Of a stretch of DNA of 33,723 nt, positions 1-7,087 are shown piece after piece. The first letter of the stretch is position 1. Every line of letters starts with the position of its first letter. The notes beneath the pieces were generated by a model. That model made no database searches, had not been told where the DNA came from, and was given only the letters and a program-made list of their open reading frames with translations. The stretch covers positions 1 to 33,723 of the forward strand of contig JAICYB010000036.1 in the NCBI GenBank assembly GCA_025934435.1. Direction: 5' to 3'. The DNA is from Actinomycetes bacterium. GTDB lineage: Bacteria > Actinomycetota > JAICYB01. Position numbers and translations under genes: made by a program.

Positions 1-479
1 CTGTCGCCCATCTCGCCCTCGATCTCGGCGCGCGGCACCAGCGCGGCGACCGAGTCGACGCACAGCACGTCGATCGCGCCGGAACGGATCAGCATGTCGG
101 CGATCTCGAGCGCCTGCTCCCCCGTGTCGGGCTGCGACACGAGCAGCTCGTCGATGTTCACGCCGAGGTTGCGCGCGTAGATGGGGTCGAGGGCGTGCTC
201 GGCGTCGATGAACGCCGCCACTCCCCCTTGCTTCTGCGATTCGGCGATGACGTGGAGCGCGACGGTCGTCTTGCCCGATCCTTCCGGGCCGAACAGCTCG
301 ACGATCCGTCCGCGGGGCAGCCCGCCGACACCGAGGGCGATGTCCAGCGCGATCGAGCCCGTGGGGATGGCGTCGACCGTCAGCCGGGCCGTGTGATCGC
401 CCAGGCGCATGACGGCGCCCTTCCCGAACTGGCGCTCGACCTGCGTGAGCGTCATCTCGAGGGCTTTGTCCTTTTCCAT
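1..479 (-). CDS. recA: RecA recombinase, N-terminal 159 residues (3' end beyond window)
   Basis: RecA is the ATP-dependent strand-exchange protein and the LexA co-protease of the SOS response. The visible part starts at ATG 479-477 ([10 protein letters not shown]) after a strong ribosome-binding site (AAAGGAGG, about 8 nt upstream). It includes the Walker A loop GPEGSGKTT at residues 64-72, the catalytic-glutamate segment AEHALD at 93-98 and the Walker B strand ending [15 protein letters not shown] at about 138-152. Typical RecA is about 340-350 residues, so the C-terminal half lies off the left edge. It is the last gene of the rodZ-rimO-pgsA-cinA-thpR-recA row but has its own SOS-type promoter at 573-601. 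No frame damage is seen. Identification is very secure. Confidence 0.98.
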   Translation of the reverse strand, partial: MEKDKALEMTLTQVERQFGKGAVMRLGDHTARLTVDAIPTGSIALDIALGVGGLPRGRIVELFGPEGSGKTTVALHVIAESQKQGGVAAFIDAEHALDPIYARNLGVNIDELLVSQPDTGEQALEIADMLIRSGAIDVLCVDSVAALVPRAEIEGEMGD

Positions 480-494
480 ACCGCTGACCTCCTT

Positions 495-524
495 TACGCC
501 TCCGCTTCGCTGCGGCGAGGCGTA
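495..524 (-). promoter_or_regulatory. Inverted repeat in recA 5' leader
   Basis: An 8-bp perfect inverted repeat (TACGCCTC at 495-502, GAGGCGTA at 517-524, 14-nt loop) sits directly upstream of the recA ribosome-binding site at about 487-494. The stem would form in the recA leader RNA next to the Shine-Dalgarno sequence and could modulate translation or mRNA stability. Only the sequence symmetry is seen; the function is inferred. Confidence 0.4.
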
Positions 525-572
525 GTGTCCGTGGGGAAGGGCTCAGACAACGTAGATGCCGGTGCTGACAGA

Positions 573-601
573 ACCCTATCCAGAACAGATGTTCGTGTCA
601 C
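573..601 (-). promoter_or_regulatory. recA promoter with LexA (SOS) box
   Basis: On the minus strand, -35 GTGACA (601-596) and -10 TAGGGT (578-573) are separated by exactly 17 nt. The spacer contains a perfect LexA-type palindrome of the Gram-positive/actinobacterial form, GAAC-N4-GTTC, at 583-594. LexA bound here would block RNA polymerase directly. The -35 overlaps the stop codon of thpR, so recA can be induced separately from the upstream operon. Start of transcription is expected near 566, leaving a leader of about 85 nt that contains the 495-524 hairpin. Confidence 0.8.
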
Positions 602-1137
602 GCATCTAGGGCGAACCTCCGGAGCGCGGTGTAGCGCGCACCTTTCGGGTGCAGCTGCGAGCGAAACAGGATCAGCTCCCCGACGACGAACGGCTCGGCC
701 GGCACCTCGAGCTCCGGCAGTTCGACCCGGGCCGGCTTCGGGAAGCGAGCGAGCGTGAGGTGCCCGCGGAAGGGTCGATCCTCACGCTCGAACCCGAGCG
801 GCTCGAAGCCGGACTCGAGATCCGCTGCGACCCGCGCAAGCGTCTCGCTTGCGACACCGACCCAGAGGACCCGCGGACGGCGCAGATCCGGGAAGGCCCC
901 CACCTGCTCGAAGGCCGCCTCGGAACGCTCGTGTAGCGACGCGACGTCCGCAACGACAGCCTCGATGTCCGCCCGACGGTCGTCATCGACGTTGCCGAGG
1001 AACTTCAGGGTGAGGTGTCGTCCTTCGGGCCTCGTCCACCGGGCACCGGGAAGCTTCGGACGAAGCACCTCGACGATCTCGGATTCGACTCGTGCTTTGA
1101 GCTCTTCGGGAACGTCGACGGCTACGAAGAGCCTCAA
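598..1137 (-). CDS. thpR: RNA 2',3'-cyclic phosphodiesterase (2H phosphoesterase)
   Basis: This is a ThpR/LigT-family 2H phosphoesterase, which opens 2',3'-cyclic phosphates on RNA ends. Both family signatures are present: HLTLKFLG at residues 41-48 and HLTLARF at 126-132. The length is 179 residues, normal for the family. I chose TTG at 1137-1135 as start because it overlaps the cinA stop codon (TTGA) and begins exactly at the conserved first strand LRLFVAVDVP. Longer in-frame openings upstream lie entirely within cinA and lack family similarity. It is likely translationally coupled to cinA and shares its operon. Its stop lies inside the recA promoter. The start codon is the only uncertain point. 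Confidence 0.9.
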   Translation of the reverse strand: MRLFVAVDVPEELKARVESEIVEVLRPKLPGARWTRPEGRHLTLKFLGNVDDDRRADIEAVVADVASLHERSEAAFEQVGAFPDLRRPRVLWVGVASETLARVAADLESGFEPLGFEREDRPFRGHLTLARFPKPARVELPELEVPAEPFVVGELILFRSQLHPKGARYTALRRFALDA

Positions 1138-2369
1138 AGACTTTCGAGATGCCCGCGCAGCATGGCGAGCGCGTACGTCGTGGCGAACTGGCGCACCTGG
1201 TCGCGATCTCCGGGTACCCGCGCGCCGCGCGACACGATACCGTCCCGCGATGCGAGCGCGAGGTAGAGCTGTCCGGCCGGGATCTCCCCTTGGGGGCCGG
1301 GTCCGGCGACGCACGTGATCGCGAGCGCGATGTCGCAGCGCAGCTTGCTGCGCGCACCGGTCGCCATCGCCTGCGCGACCTGTTCGGACACGGCGCCGTG
1401 CTCGAGCAGCAAGGACGGATCGACGTCGAGTGATTCCACCTTCACGCGATCGGTGTACGACACGAACGCACCGACGAGATAGTCGGACGCGCCCGGCACG
1501 CTCGCGATGCGCGACGCGAGCAGACCGGCCGTGCACGATTCCGCCGTCCCGACGGTCAGTCCTTTCGCCCGCAGCTCCGCACCGACGGACGCTTCGAGCG
1601 ACGCGTTGTCCACGCCGTACACGTAGGTGCCGGCGCGTTCGCGGACGATCCGCTCGGCTTCGTCCAACGATTCGATGCACTCGGCTTCCGTCGTACCGAT
1701 CGCGACGAAACGCAGCTTGATCTCACCGCCGCCGGGCAGGTACGCCATGCGCGGGTTGTCCGCAACGGATATGTCGGGGAAGAGATCCGCGAGCCCCGAC
1801 TCCGAGATCCCGACGCAGTGCAGGACACGCGCGCGGATCAAGGCGCCTTCTCCGATCTCCGGAAGGATCTGCTCGGTCAACATGCGCCGGGCTTCGCCGG
1901 GGACGCCGGGGATCGCGTAGAGCACCGCGCCCTCGTATTCGGCGCGGATGCCGGGAGCCGTACCCCACGGATTCAAGATCGCGGACGCACCACGCGGGAT
2001 GTCCGCCTGTTTCGCGTTCGACTCCGGCATCTGCCGGCCCCACGCACGGAAGCGCTCACGGATGTCGTCGACGATCTTCTCGTCGCGGACGAGGTCGGTC
2101 CCGAGCAGCATCGCGATCGCATCGCGCGTCTTGTCGTCCGCCGTCGGGCCGAGCCCGCCGGTGATGATGACCACCGCGGCATCCTTCGCGGCGCGCGCGA
2201 TGCCGTCGACGATGTCGTGGAGCTCGTCACCGACGACGAGCTGCCACGCGACGGGCACGCCAACCGTCAGCATCGTCTCCGAGATCATCGACGCGTTCGT
2301 GTTCACGATCACGCCGCCGAGGAGTTCGTCGCCGACGCAGACGATCACCGACTTCCGCGCTACGTCCAT
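1134..2369 (-). CDS. cinA: CinA-family protein (competence/damage-inducible; nicotinamide-nucleotide amidase)
   Basis: The 411-residue protein has the two CinA domains. The N-terminal MoCF/COG1058 domain has GDELLGG at residues 13-19 and TGGLGPTADD at 70-79. The C-terminal PncC-type NMN amidase has AESCTAG at 276-282 and ITCVAGPGP near 363-371. CinA proteins recycle pyridine nucleotides (ADP-ribose pyrophosphatase and NMN deamidase activities), and in Gram-positives the gene often precedes recA, as here. Start ATG 2369-2367 follows a GGGAGAG ribosome-binding site and overlaps the end of pgsA by 10 bp. The stop overlaps the thpR start. The length and motifs are intact. Confidence 0.96.
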   Translation of the reverse strand: MDVARKSVIVCVGDELLGGVIVNTNASMISETMLTVGVPVAWQLVVGDELHDIVDGIARAAKDAAVVIITGGLGPTADDKTRDAIAMLLGTDLVRDEKIVDDIRERFRAWGRQMPESNAKQADIPRGASAILNPWGTAPGIRAEYEGAVLYAIPGVPGEARRMLTEQILPEIGEGALIRARVLHCVGISESGLADLFPDISVADNPRMAYLPGGGEIKLRFVAIGTTEAECIESLDEAERIVRERAGTYVYGVDNASLEASVGAELRAKGLTVGTAESCTAGLLASRIASVPGASDYLVGAFVSYTDRVKVESLDVDPSLLLEHGAVSEQVAQAMATGARSKLRCDIALAITCVAGPGPQGEIPAGQLYLALASRDGIVSRGARVPGDRDQVRQFATTYALAMLRGHLESL

Positions 2370-2896
2370 GTCTCTCCCGCGTTCCCGCGCATCGTCCCGA
2401 AAAGGTACTGAAGCCCGGAGATCACCGTCAGCGCGACGGCGACGGCAACGACGGCGGCCGTGAAGGCGTCCCCGCGTGGACGAAGCGTCGCGACGAGGAT
2501 CGCGAGCAGCTGCGAGTTCGTCTTCACCTTCGCGAGGAAGGACGCGCGCAGCGCGCGGCCACGCGACTTGAGGACGAGGCGCAATCCGATCCCGATCGCG
2601 AATTCGCGGACGAGGATGACGATCACCGCCCACCAGGCGATGCGATGGTCGGTCGCGAGCGGGATGAGGGCCGTCCCGACGAGGAGCTTGTCCGCGAGCG
2701 GGTCGAGGAAGGCGCCGAAGCTCGACGTCATGTTCCAGCGGCGGGCGAGGAAGCCGTCGACGCCGTCCGTCGCCGCGGCTACGACGAACACGATCGCCGC
2801 AACGACGGGGAGTGAGGGCTTGCGGACGACGAGCAGCCACGCGAACACGGGAACGAGCGCGACGCGCAGGAAGGTGAATGCGTTCGCAGGATTCAG
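2360..2896 (-). CDS. pgsA: CDP-diacylglycerol--glycerol-3-phosphate 3-phosphatidyltransferase
   Basis: This integral-membrane CDP-alcohol phosphatidyltransferase makes phosphatidylglycerol phosphate. The full family signature is present: DGVDGFLARR, then G and D residues spaced to DPLADK (pattern D-G-x2-A-R-x8-G-x3-D-x3-D). Several hydrophobic helices are evident. The start is problematic. The conserved N-terminal segment NPANAFTFLRVALVP lies upstream of the first GTG (2848), but no ATG, GTG or TTG occurs in that frame back to and beyond the rimO stop. I place the start at CTG 2896-2894, giving 178 residues. An ATC at 2923-2921 with a well-placed GGAGGGG upstream is an alternative. Function is secure, start is not. 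Confidence 0.9.
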   Translation of the reverse strand: MNPANAFTFLRVALVPVFAWLLVVRKPSLPVVAAIVFVVAAATDGVDGFLARRWNMTSSFGAFLDPLADKLLVGTALIPLATDHRIAWWAVIVILVREFAIGIGLRLVLKSRGRALRASFLAKVKTNSQLLAILVATLRPRGDAFTAAVVAVAVALTVISGLQYLFGTMRGNAGETWT

Positions 2897-2954
2897 ATGC
2901 GAAACGCGTCGCGCCGGTGCGATGTGCCCCTCCGCTGCGCTTCGGGGTGGCGTG

Positions 2955-4268
2955 CTACACCGCCTCGGCGACGAGATCGAGACCGTCGGTCGCGGTGACG
3001 CGCGCGCGCAGCACGTCGCCGACGCGAACGGCCCGTGCGCCGCTCACGCTGACCTCGGCATCGACCTCGGGAGCCTCACGCCACGTGCGCCCGGTGACGT
3101 TGACGCCGTCCCGGTCCTCGACGAGCACGTCGACGTGCGTACCGACGAGCTGCAACCGTTTCTTCTCGGCGATCTCGTTCTGCATCTCCGACAACACCTC
3201 GGCGCGACGTACGATCTGTCGCTCCGCGACACGATTGCGGACGAATCCCCCCGCCTCGGTCCCCTCTTCACGCGAGTAGGGGAAGAACCCGGCCCAGTCG
3301 AGAGAGGCTTCGGGAAGGAAGGACGCGAGCTCTTCGACGTCGGCTTCGGTCTCGCCGGGGAACCCGACGATGAACGCCGAGCGAAGTGATGCGTCCGGGA
3401 AGCGAGTACGGATGCGATCGATCAACGCGAGGAACTTCTCGCTGTCGCCCCAGCGCCGCATCTTCCGCACGAGCTTTCCCGACGCGTGTTGCAGTGAAAG
3501 ATCGAAATACGGCACGGCCGGGGTCGAATCGGCGACCGCGGCGAGCAATTCGTCGTTGACGTAGCGCGGGTACTGGTAGAGCATCCGGAGCCAGAGCAGA
3601 CCGTCGACGTCGCCGAGACGGCGCAGCAACGAAGGAAGCTCCCACTTCCCGGTGAGGTCGCGTCCATACAGCGACATGTCCTGCGCGACGAGCACGACTT
3701 CCTTGACTCCCTGCGCCGCGAGCCAGGAGACCTCGGAGTAGATCGCGTCGGCCGGGCGGGAGCGGTGTCCGCCGCGGATCGACGGGATCGCGCAGAAGCT
3801 GCACACGCGGTCGCAGCCTTCGGAGATCTTCACGAACGTGGACGGGCCGGACGGCTGCGGACGCAGCTCGATGCCGAGCGGCACCTTCCCCGCGTCGAAA
3901 CAGAGCTGGCGCGATCCTTCGCGCGCAGCGGCGACGATCTCGGTGGTTCGTCCGTATGAACCGAGGGACATGAAGGCGTCGACCTCCGGGAGCTCGTCGG
4001 CGAGCTCTTTCCCGTAGCGCTCGACGAGGCAGCCGGCCACGACGACCCTCTGTCCGCTCCCGCGGCGATCGATCTCTTCGAGGATCGCGTCGACCGACTC
4101 GCGGCGCGCCGCGTCGATGAACGAGCACGTGTTGACGATGACGACGTCCGCGCTTTCGGCGTCGTCCGCGCGGGTGTAACCGTCGGCTTCGAGGAGCCCG
4201 CGCAGGTGCTCGGAGTCGGTCTCGTTCTTCGGACAGCCGAGCGTACGGATGAAAACGGTCTTCGCCAT
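2955..4268 (-). CDS. rimO: Ribosomal protein S12 methylthiotransferase RimO
   Basis: This is a radical-SAM methylthiotransferase that modifies the conserved aspartate of ribosomal protein S12. The 437 residues show the three domains in order. The N-terminal UPF0004 domain has cluster cysteines C12 (TLGCPKN), C48 (NTCSF) and C80 (AGCL). The radical-SAM core has CDRVCSFC (C152, C156, C159). A C-terminal TRAM domain covers roughly residues 370-435. The substrate-site motif SLQHAS is typical of RimO and distinguishes it from MiaB. ATG start at 4268; the gene begins 4 nt after the rodZ stop, so both are probably on one transcript. No anomalies. Confidence 0.95.
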   Translation of the reverse strand: MAKTVFIRTLGCPKNETDSEHLRGLLEADGYTRADDAESADVVIVNTCSFIDAARRESVDAILEEIDRRGSGQRVVVAGCLVERYGKELADELPEVDAFMSLGSYGRTTEIVAAAREGSRQLCFDAGKVPLGIELRPQPSGPSTFVKISEGCDRVCSFCAIPSIRGGHRSRPADAIYSEVSWLAAQGVKEVVLVAQDMSLYGRDLTGKWELPSLLRRLGDVDGLLWLRMLYQYPRYVNDELLAAVADSTPAVPYFDLSLQHASGKLVRKMRRWGDSEKFLALIDRIRTRFPDASLRSAFIVGFPGETEADVEELASFLPEASLDWAGFFPYSREEGTEAGGFVRNRVAERQIVRRAEVLSEMQNEIAEKKRLQLVGTHVDVLVEDRDGVNVTGRTWREAPEVDAEVSVSGARAVRVGDVLRARVTATDGLDLVAEAV

Positions 4269-4272
4269 GCCG

Positions 4273-5118
4273 CTATAAGCGTACGGGTCGCGATTGGCCG
4301 GTGTACGCGTCCTGCGGGACCTGCGGCGCGTGCGTCTGTGTCGCTCCGTCCACCTTCGCCGGCTTGGCCGACGGCGGCGGCCCGGCGTCGAGGAGCGGCT
4401 CGTTCGGCGGCATCGTCGTCGTGCCGCGCGTGAACACGCCGCGGTATGGCGAACCGGACGGTGCGCCGAGGATCAACCCGTTCGCGGTGACGCGGATGTC
4501 CGCGGCCCGCGGCGTCGAGATGACGACCTCTTGGTTCGCTTTGAACGTCCGGAAGTCACCACGGCGGAGCGTGTCGGCATAGATGCGCTTGCCGTCCGCG
4601 TCGACTTCGAGCCACGCGTCGTGCGTAACGGCTTCGACGCGGACGATCGTGCCGGCGACGCTCGGCGCGGACGAACCCACGAGGCGTGCCGACGCCGGTG
4701 ACGCCGGGAGCGCGCTCCCGCCGGAACGGAAGGCGCCGAGCAATGCGAGGAGCAGCAGCGCACCGGCGGCCGCGAAGATCGAGATCTGCCACGCGCGTTT
4801 GTGCGCTCGCGGCGGGACGCGCACGCCACGGCGGACGACGCGCGAAAGTTCGGGTTCCGGACGTCCGCAACGCTGCTCGTACGCGCGGAGGAACGGTTTC
4901 GGGTCGAGCCCGAGATAGATCGCGTAGGAACGGATGAACCCCTTCGCGTACGCGCCCGAGGGCAGATCCTCGAGGCGATCGTGGTCGATCAGCTCGAGGA
5001 AATCGTGGCGGACGAGCGTGCCGCGGGCCACAGCGTCGAGCGAAACACGGCGTCGCTCGCGCTCGGCGCGCAATGCGGCGCCGAGGCCGGGTTTGGTTGC
5101 TTGCCCTAGAGAGGTCAT
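4273..5118 (-). CDS. RodZ-like membrane-anchored helix-turn-helix protein
   Basis: The 281-residue protein has a Cro/Xre-type HTH at about residues 10-80 (including LPSGAYAKGFIRSYA), a basic linker, one transmembrane helix at about 110-130 (QISIFAAAGALLLLALLGAF), and an extracytoplasmic DUF4115-type domain at about 155-245 (DAWLEVDADGKRIYADTL). This is the architecture of RodZ, a morphogenetic protein that links the MreB cytoskeleton to the membrane. In Actinobacteria a protein of this type is regularly found between ftsK and rimO/pgsA. The C-terminal 35 residues are Pro/Thr/Ala-rich and variable. It is the first gene of the rodZ-rimO-pgsA-cinA-thpR run and is divergent from tmk. Whether it acts in cell shape here is inferred. 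Confidence 0.85.
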   Translation of the reverse strand: MTSLGQATKPGLGAALRAERERRRVSLDAVARGTLVRHDFLELIDHDRLEDLPSGAYAKGFIRSYAIYLGLDPKPFLRAYEQRCGRPEPELSRVVRRGVRVPPRAHKRAWQISIFAAAGALLLLALLGAFRSGGSALPASPASARLVGSSAPSVAGTIVRVEAVTHDAWLEVDADGKRIYADTLRRGDFRTFKANQEVVISTPRAADIRVTANGLILGAPSGSPYRGVFTRGTTTMPPNEPLLDAGPPPSAKPAKVDGATQTHAPQVPQDAYTGQSRPVRL

Positions 5119-5135
5119 ACGGGCTGAAGCAAGAG

Positions 5136-5164
5136 ACTATAGGCGCATGCAGGCATCAGGACAA
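5136..5164 (-). promoter_or_regulatory. Promoter of the rodZ-rimO-pgsA-cinA-thpR operon
   Basis: On the minus strand, TTGTCC (5164-5159) and TATAGT (5141-5136) are separated by 17 nt, close to the sigma-70/HrdB consensus. The -35 lies within the first codons of the divergent tmk gene. Transcription would start near 5129, leaving a leader of about 10 nt with no Shine-Dalgarno sequence. The rodZ-tmk intergenic gap is only 28 bp, so the two divergent promoters must overlap. Confidence 0.55.
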
Positions 5165-5758
5165 CCCCGCTTCCTCGTCCTCGAGGGGATGGACGGTACT
5201 GGGACGACCACCATAGCGGGCCTGGTCGCCGACGGGTTACGCGCCCGTGACCTGCGCGTTCGTCTCACGGCTGAGCCGACGGACGGACCGCTCGGCCGCG
5301 TACTGCGCCGTCACCTGCGCGGCGAGATCGAACTCGACCCGGCGGCGACGGCCCTCGTGTTCTCGGCGGACAGGGCCGACCACCTCGCCCGGTCGATCCG
5401 TCCGGCCCTGGCGCGGGGTGAATGGGTCGTCTGCGACCGCTACCTGCTCTCGACGCTCGCCTACCAGGGGGCCGAAGGGGTGTCCCGTGAGGCGATCCTG
5501 GCGGCTTCGTCGGGCTTCGACGTGCCCGACCTGACCGTCGTCCTGCAGGCCGCGGACGAGGTCCGGGAGGAGCGGATGGCGGGGCGCGAGGGGCGCGAAC
5601 GGTACGAGGAACCGAGCTTCAACGAGGGCCTCCGAGCGTCCTACGTGGACGCCATCGAACTGCTCCGCCGAGCGGGTCACACCATCGACGTCGTGGACGC
5701 CGCGGCCCCCGCCGCGGACATCGCAGCGCAGGTCCTGCGCCGTTTGGACACCCTCTGA
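5147..5758 (+). CDS. tmk: Thymidylate kinase with variant P-loop
   Basis: dTMP kinase phosphorylates dTMP to dTDP. Family features across the 203 residues are the P-loop region LEGMDGTGTTT at residues 12-22, CDRYLLSTLAYQGA from residue 96 containing the DR(Y) dTMP-binding motif, and an Arg-rich LID around GREGRERYEE. The P-loop has Thr20 where the canonical GxxGxGK[ST]T loop has lysine; the codon reads ACG, so this is not a simple misreading of AAG. All other conserved elements are intact, which argues for a variant enzyme and not a pseudogene. ATG 5147 gives the normal family start; no clear ribosome-binding site precedes it, so the message may be leaderless. Confidence 0.9.
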   Translation: MQASGQPRFLVLEGMDGTGTTTIAGLVADGLRARDLRVRLTAEPTDGPLGRVLRRHLRGEIELDPAATALVFSADRADHLARSIRPALARGEWVVCDRYLLSTLAYQGAEGVSREAILAASSGFDVPDLTVVLQAADEVREERMAGREGRERYEEPSFNEGLRASYVDAIELLRRAGHTIDVVDAAAPAADIAAQVLRRLDTL

Positions 5759-5847
5759 CTCCACCGGATATACACAGGGCCCGATTGGGTTTTCCACAGG
5801 TTGGGCATACGTCCTGCCTGTCACGACCTCAGGGGAAGGAGGCTCGT

Positions 5848-6231
5848 ATGAAGAAGGGCGTACTTCTCGCCCTCGTAGTGGGCGTGTTCGCGATCATGCC
5901 GGTCGCGGTCGCGCAGGTCGTTGTTCCGTCCGGCGGCAGCGCGACTGTCAACGGCGGCGCAACGGCAACCGGGCGGACACCAGGGACGGGCCGCACCCCC
6001 GGAACGGGACGTACGGCCGGGACCGGTCGTACGGCTGGAACGGGACGTACCGCTGGAACTCCGGGCACCCCAGGGACTCCTGGGACTCCACGGACCGGCG
6101 GTAGCGTCGGAGCTCCGGGCATGCTGCCGAAGACCGGCACGAACGCGGGCTCGCTCGCGCTCGACGCCCTCATGCTCGTCGGCCTCGGTGCCGTCGCGCT
6201 GCGGGCTCGCCGTGGCCTCGCGTCGGCGTAG
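5848..6231 (+). CDS. Small LPXTG cell-wall-anchored repeat protein
   Basis: The 127-residue protein has a signal peptide (KK then VLLALVVGVFAIMPVAVA, cleavage near residue 22). A low-complexity stalk follows at residues 41-80, built of GRTPGT/GRTAGT and GTP repeats. The C-terminus is a canonical sortase sorting signal: LPKTG at 93-97, a hydrophobic stretch at about 103-118, and the basic tail RARR. It should be covalently attached to peptidoglycan by a sortase, but no sortase gene is in this window. Start ATG 5848 follows GGAAGGAGG. No globular domain is visible; a role as a short surface spacer or scaffold is a guess. It ends before a strong terminator. Confidence 0.85.
   Translation: MKKGVLLALVVGVFAIMPVAVAQVVVPSGGSATVNGGATATGRTPGTGRTPGTGRTAGTGRTAGTGRTAGTPGTPGTPGTPRTGGSVGAPGMLPKTGTNAGSLALDALMLVGLGAVALRARRGLASA
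5968..6087 (+). repeat. Tandem short repeats encoding GRTxGT stalk
   Basis: Roughly 15-bp degenerate tandem units encode GTGRT-P/A repeats, followed by 9-bp units encoding GTP. The units differ at synonymous positions, so the repeat is maintained at protein level, but such arrays can change copy number by slippage. Confidence 0.7.
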
Positions 6232-6249
6232 TTAGCACGACTTGGCGGT

Positions 6250-6278
6250 TTCAGGGGGGCGCACGGCGCCCCCCTGAA
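6250..6278 (+). terminator. Intrinsic terminator after the LPXTG gene
   Basis: A 13-bp perfect GC-rich stem (6250-6262 pairing with 6266-6278, loop ACG) is followed by CCTTTTC. It starts 18 nt after the stop codon of the LPXTG gene and ends 23 nt before the next gene, whose ribosome-binding site GAGAGGAG lies just beyond it. It should separate or attenuate transcription between the two small surface-protein genes. Confidence 0.85.
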
Positions 6279-6301
6279 CCTTTTCTCGAGAGGAGCGGTT
6301 G

Positions 6302-6721
6302 ATGCGGGTCGGCATCGGTCTTGTCACGATTGCGTTCCTGATCTTCGTCGGCGGACAGAGCTTCGCGCAGACGTTTCCGGCACTGCCCGGGATGGATGCG
6401 GTCGCGAAAGCGACGCACGACCAGACGCCACAGGTGTCGAAGCCGGCCAGCGCGCCGTCGACGAACGCGCAGTCCACGCAGTCGAGCAACCCGGCGCCGA
6501 ACGTGACGTCGGCGGCGAAGACATCGGACTCGAAGCTCGACATCTCGTCCATCGCGAAGATGCCGGGCGCCCGGAGCCTCCCGATCATCAAGGACTACCG
6601 CACCGACTCGCGTACGAAGACCGCGGCGCCCGACCTGCTTGCTCTGCTCGCGGCGATCGGAACGGCGACGGCGCTCGGGATGCTGTGGGCGGTGCGGCGC
6701 CGCTTCGACGCGCGCTCTTAG
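6302..6721 (+). CDS. Small secreted/membrane-anchored protein, function unknown
   Basis: The 139-residue protein is unrecognised by family. It has an N-terminal signal sequence (hydrophobic 4-18, likely cleavage after SFA near residue 22). A Ser/Thr/Ala/Pro/Asn-rich, probably disordered region spans about 40-80. A short conserved-looking segment (KLDISSIAKMPGA) follows, then a C-terminal transmembrane helix at about 111-130 and a basic tail VRRRFDARS. It resembles the LPXTG protein upstream in topology but lacks a sorting motif, so it would be held by its helix. ATG 6302 follows GAGAGGAG. Its stop overlaps the stop of the convergent monooxygenase gene. Confidence 0.75.
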   Translation: MRVGIGLVTIAFLIFVGGQSFAQTFPALPGMDAVAKATHDQTPQVSKPASAPSTNAQSTQSSNPAPNVTSAAKTSDSKLDISSIAKMPGARSLPIIKDYRTDSRTKTAAPDLLALLAAIGTATALGMLWAVRRRFDARS

Positions 6722-7026
6722 GAGTACTCGCCCTCGAGCACGTCGAACATCCACGTTTCGCTGTTCGTGGAAACCGGTCCGGCGTTCGCATGCTGACGGT
6801 GTCCGGCCGCGAAGTCGGGTGAACTCACCCAGGCTTCGAAATCCGCCTTCGACCGCCACCGCGTGTAGGCGATGTACTTCGTCGACTCTCCGTCCGGCTT
6901 CAGCAGTTCGAACGCTTCGAAACCGGGGTTGTCCTTGATCTTTCCCGCGCGCGTGGCGAACCGCTGCTCGAATTCGGCGGCTCGCTCCGGTGGTACGTCC
7001 ACAACGTTCATCACGACGTACGACAT
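6718..7026 (-). CDS. MhuD/ABM-family haem-degrading monooxygenase
   Basis: This 102-residue protein has the dimeric alpha-beta barrel of antibiotic-biosynthesis-monooxygenase (ABM) proteins. By alignment from memory it is close to mycobacterial MhuD, which opens haem without releasing CO. The MhuD catalytic and ligand residues appear at matching places: Asn7 (VVMN), Trp66 (FEAW) and His76 (AAGHRQ; His75 in MhuD). The NPGF..F.LL segment is also shared. A role in haem iron recovery is therefore plausible. No ribosome-binding site precedes ATG 7026; a TACACT element 6 nt before it suggests a leaderless message. No haem importer is seen nearby, so the physiological role is inferred. Confidence 0.82.
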   Translation of the reverse strand: MSYVVMNVVDVPPERAAEFEQRFATRAGKIKDNPGFEAFELLKPDGESTKYIAYTRWRSKADFEAWVSSPDFAAGHRQHANAGPVSTNSETWMFDVLEGEYS

Positions 7027-7040
7027 GAGGTGAGTGTAAG

Positions 7041-7075
7041 CAAGACCGGCCGATCCTCGTTGTCGGCCGGTCTTG
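7041..7075 (-). terminator. Hairpin downstream of the FG-GAP gene
   Basis: A 13-bp perfect stem (7041-7053 with 7063-7075, 9-nt loop) lies 12 nt past the stop of the FG-GAP gene and just upstream of the monooxygenase gene. It has no U-tract, so it fits the U-less hairpins proposed for high-GC actinobacteria. It probably ends the FG-GAP transcript. Confidence 0.65.
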
Positions 7076-7087
7076 CGTTCCGCTCCG

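Noticed and set aside
195..758. 187-codon plus-strand frame across recA and thpR
   Set aside because: It is antisense to both secure genes and spans their intergenic region.
5769..5798. Two DnaA-box-like sequences (TATACACA and TTTTCCACA) before the LPXTG gene
   Set aside because: Each has a mismatch to TTATCCACA, there are only two, and no dnaA/dnaN/gyrase or other origin genes are nearby.
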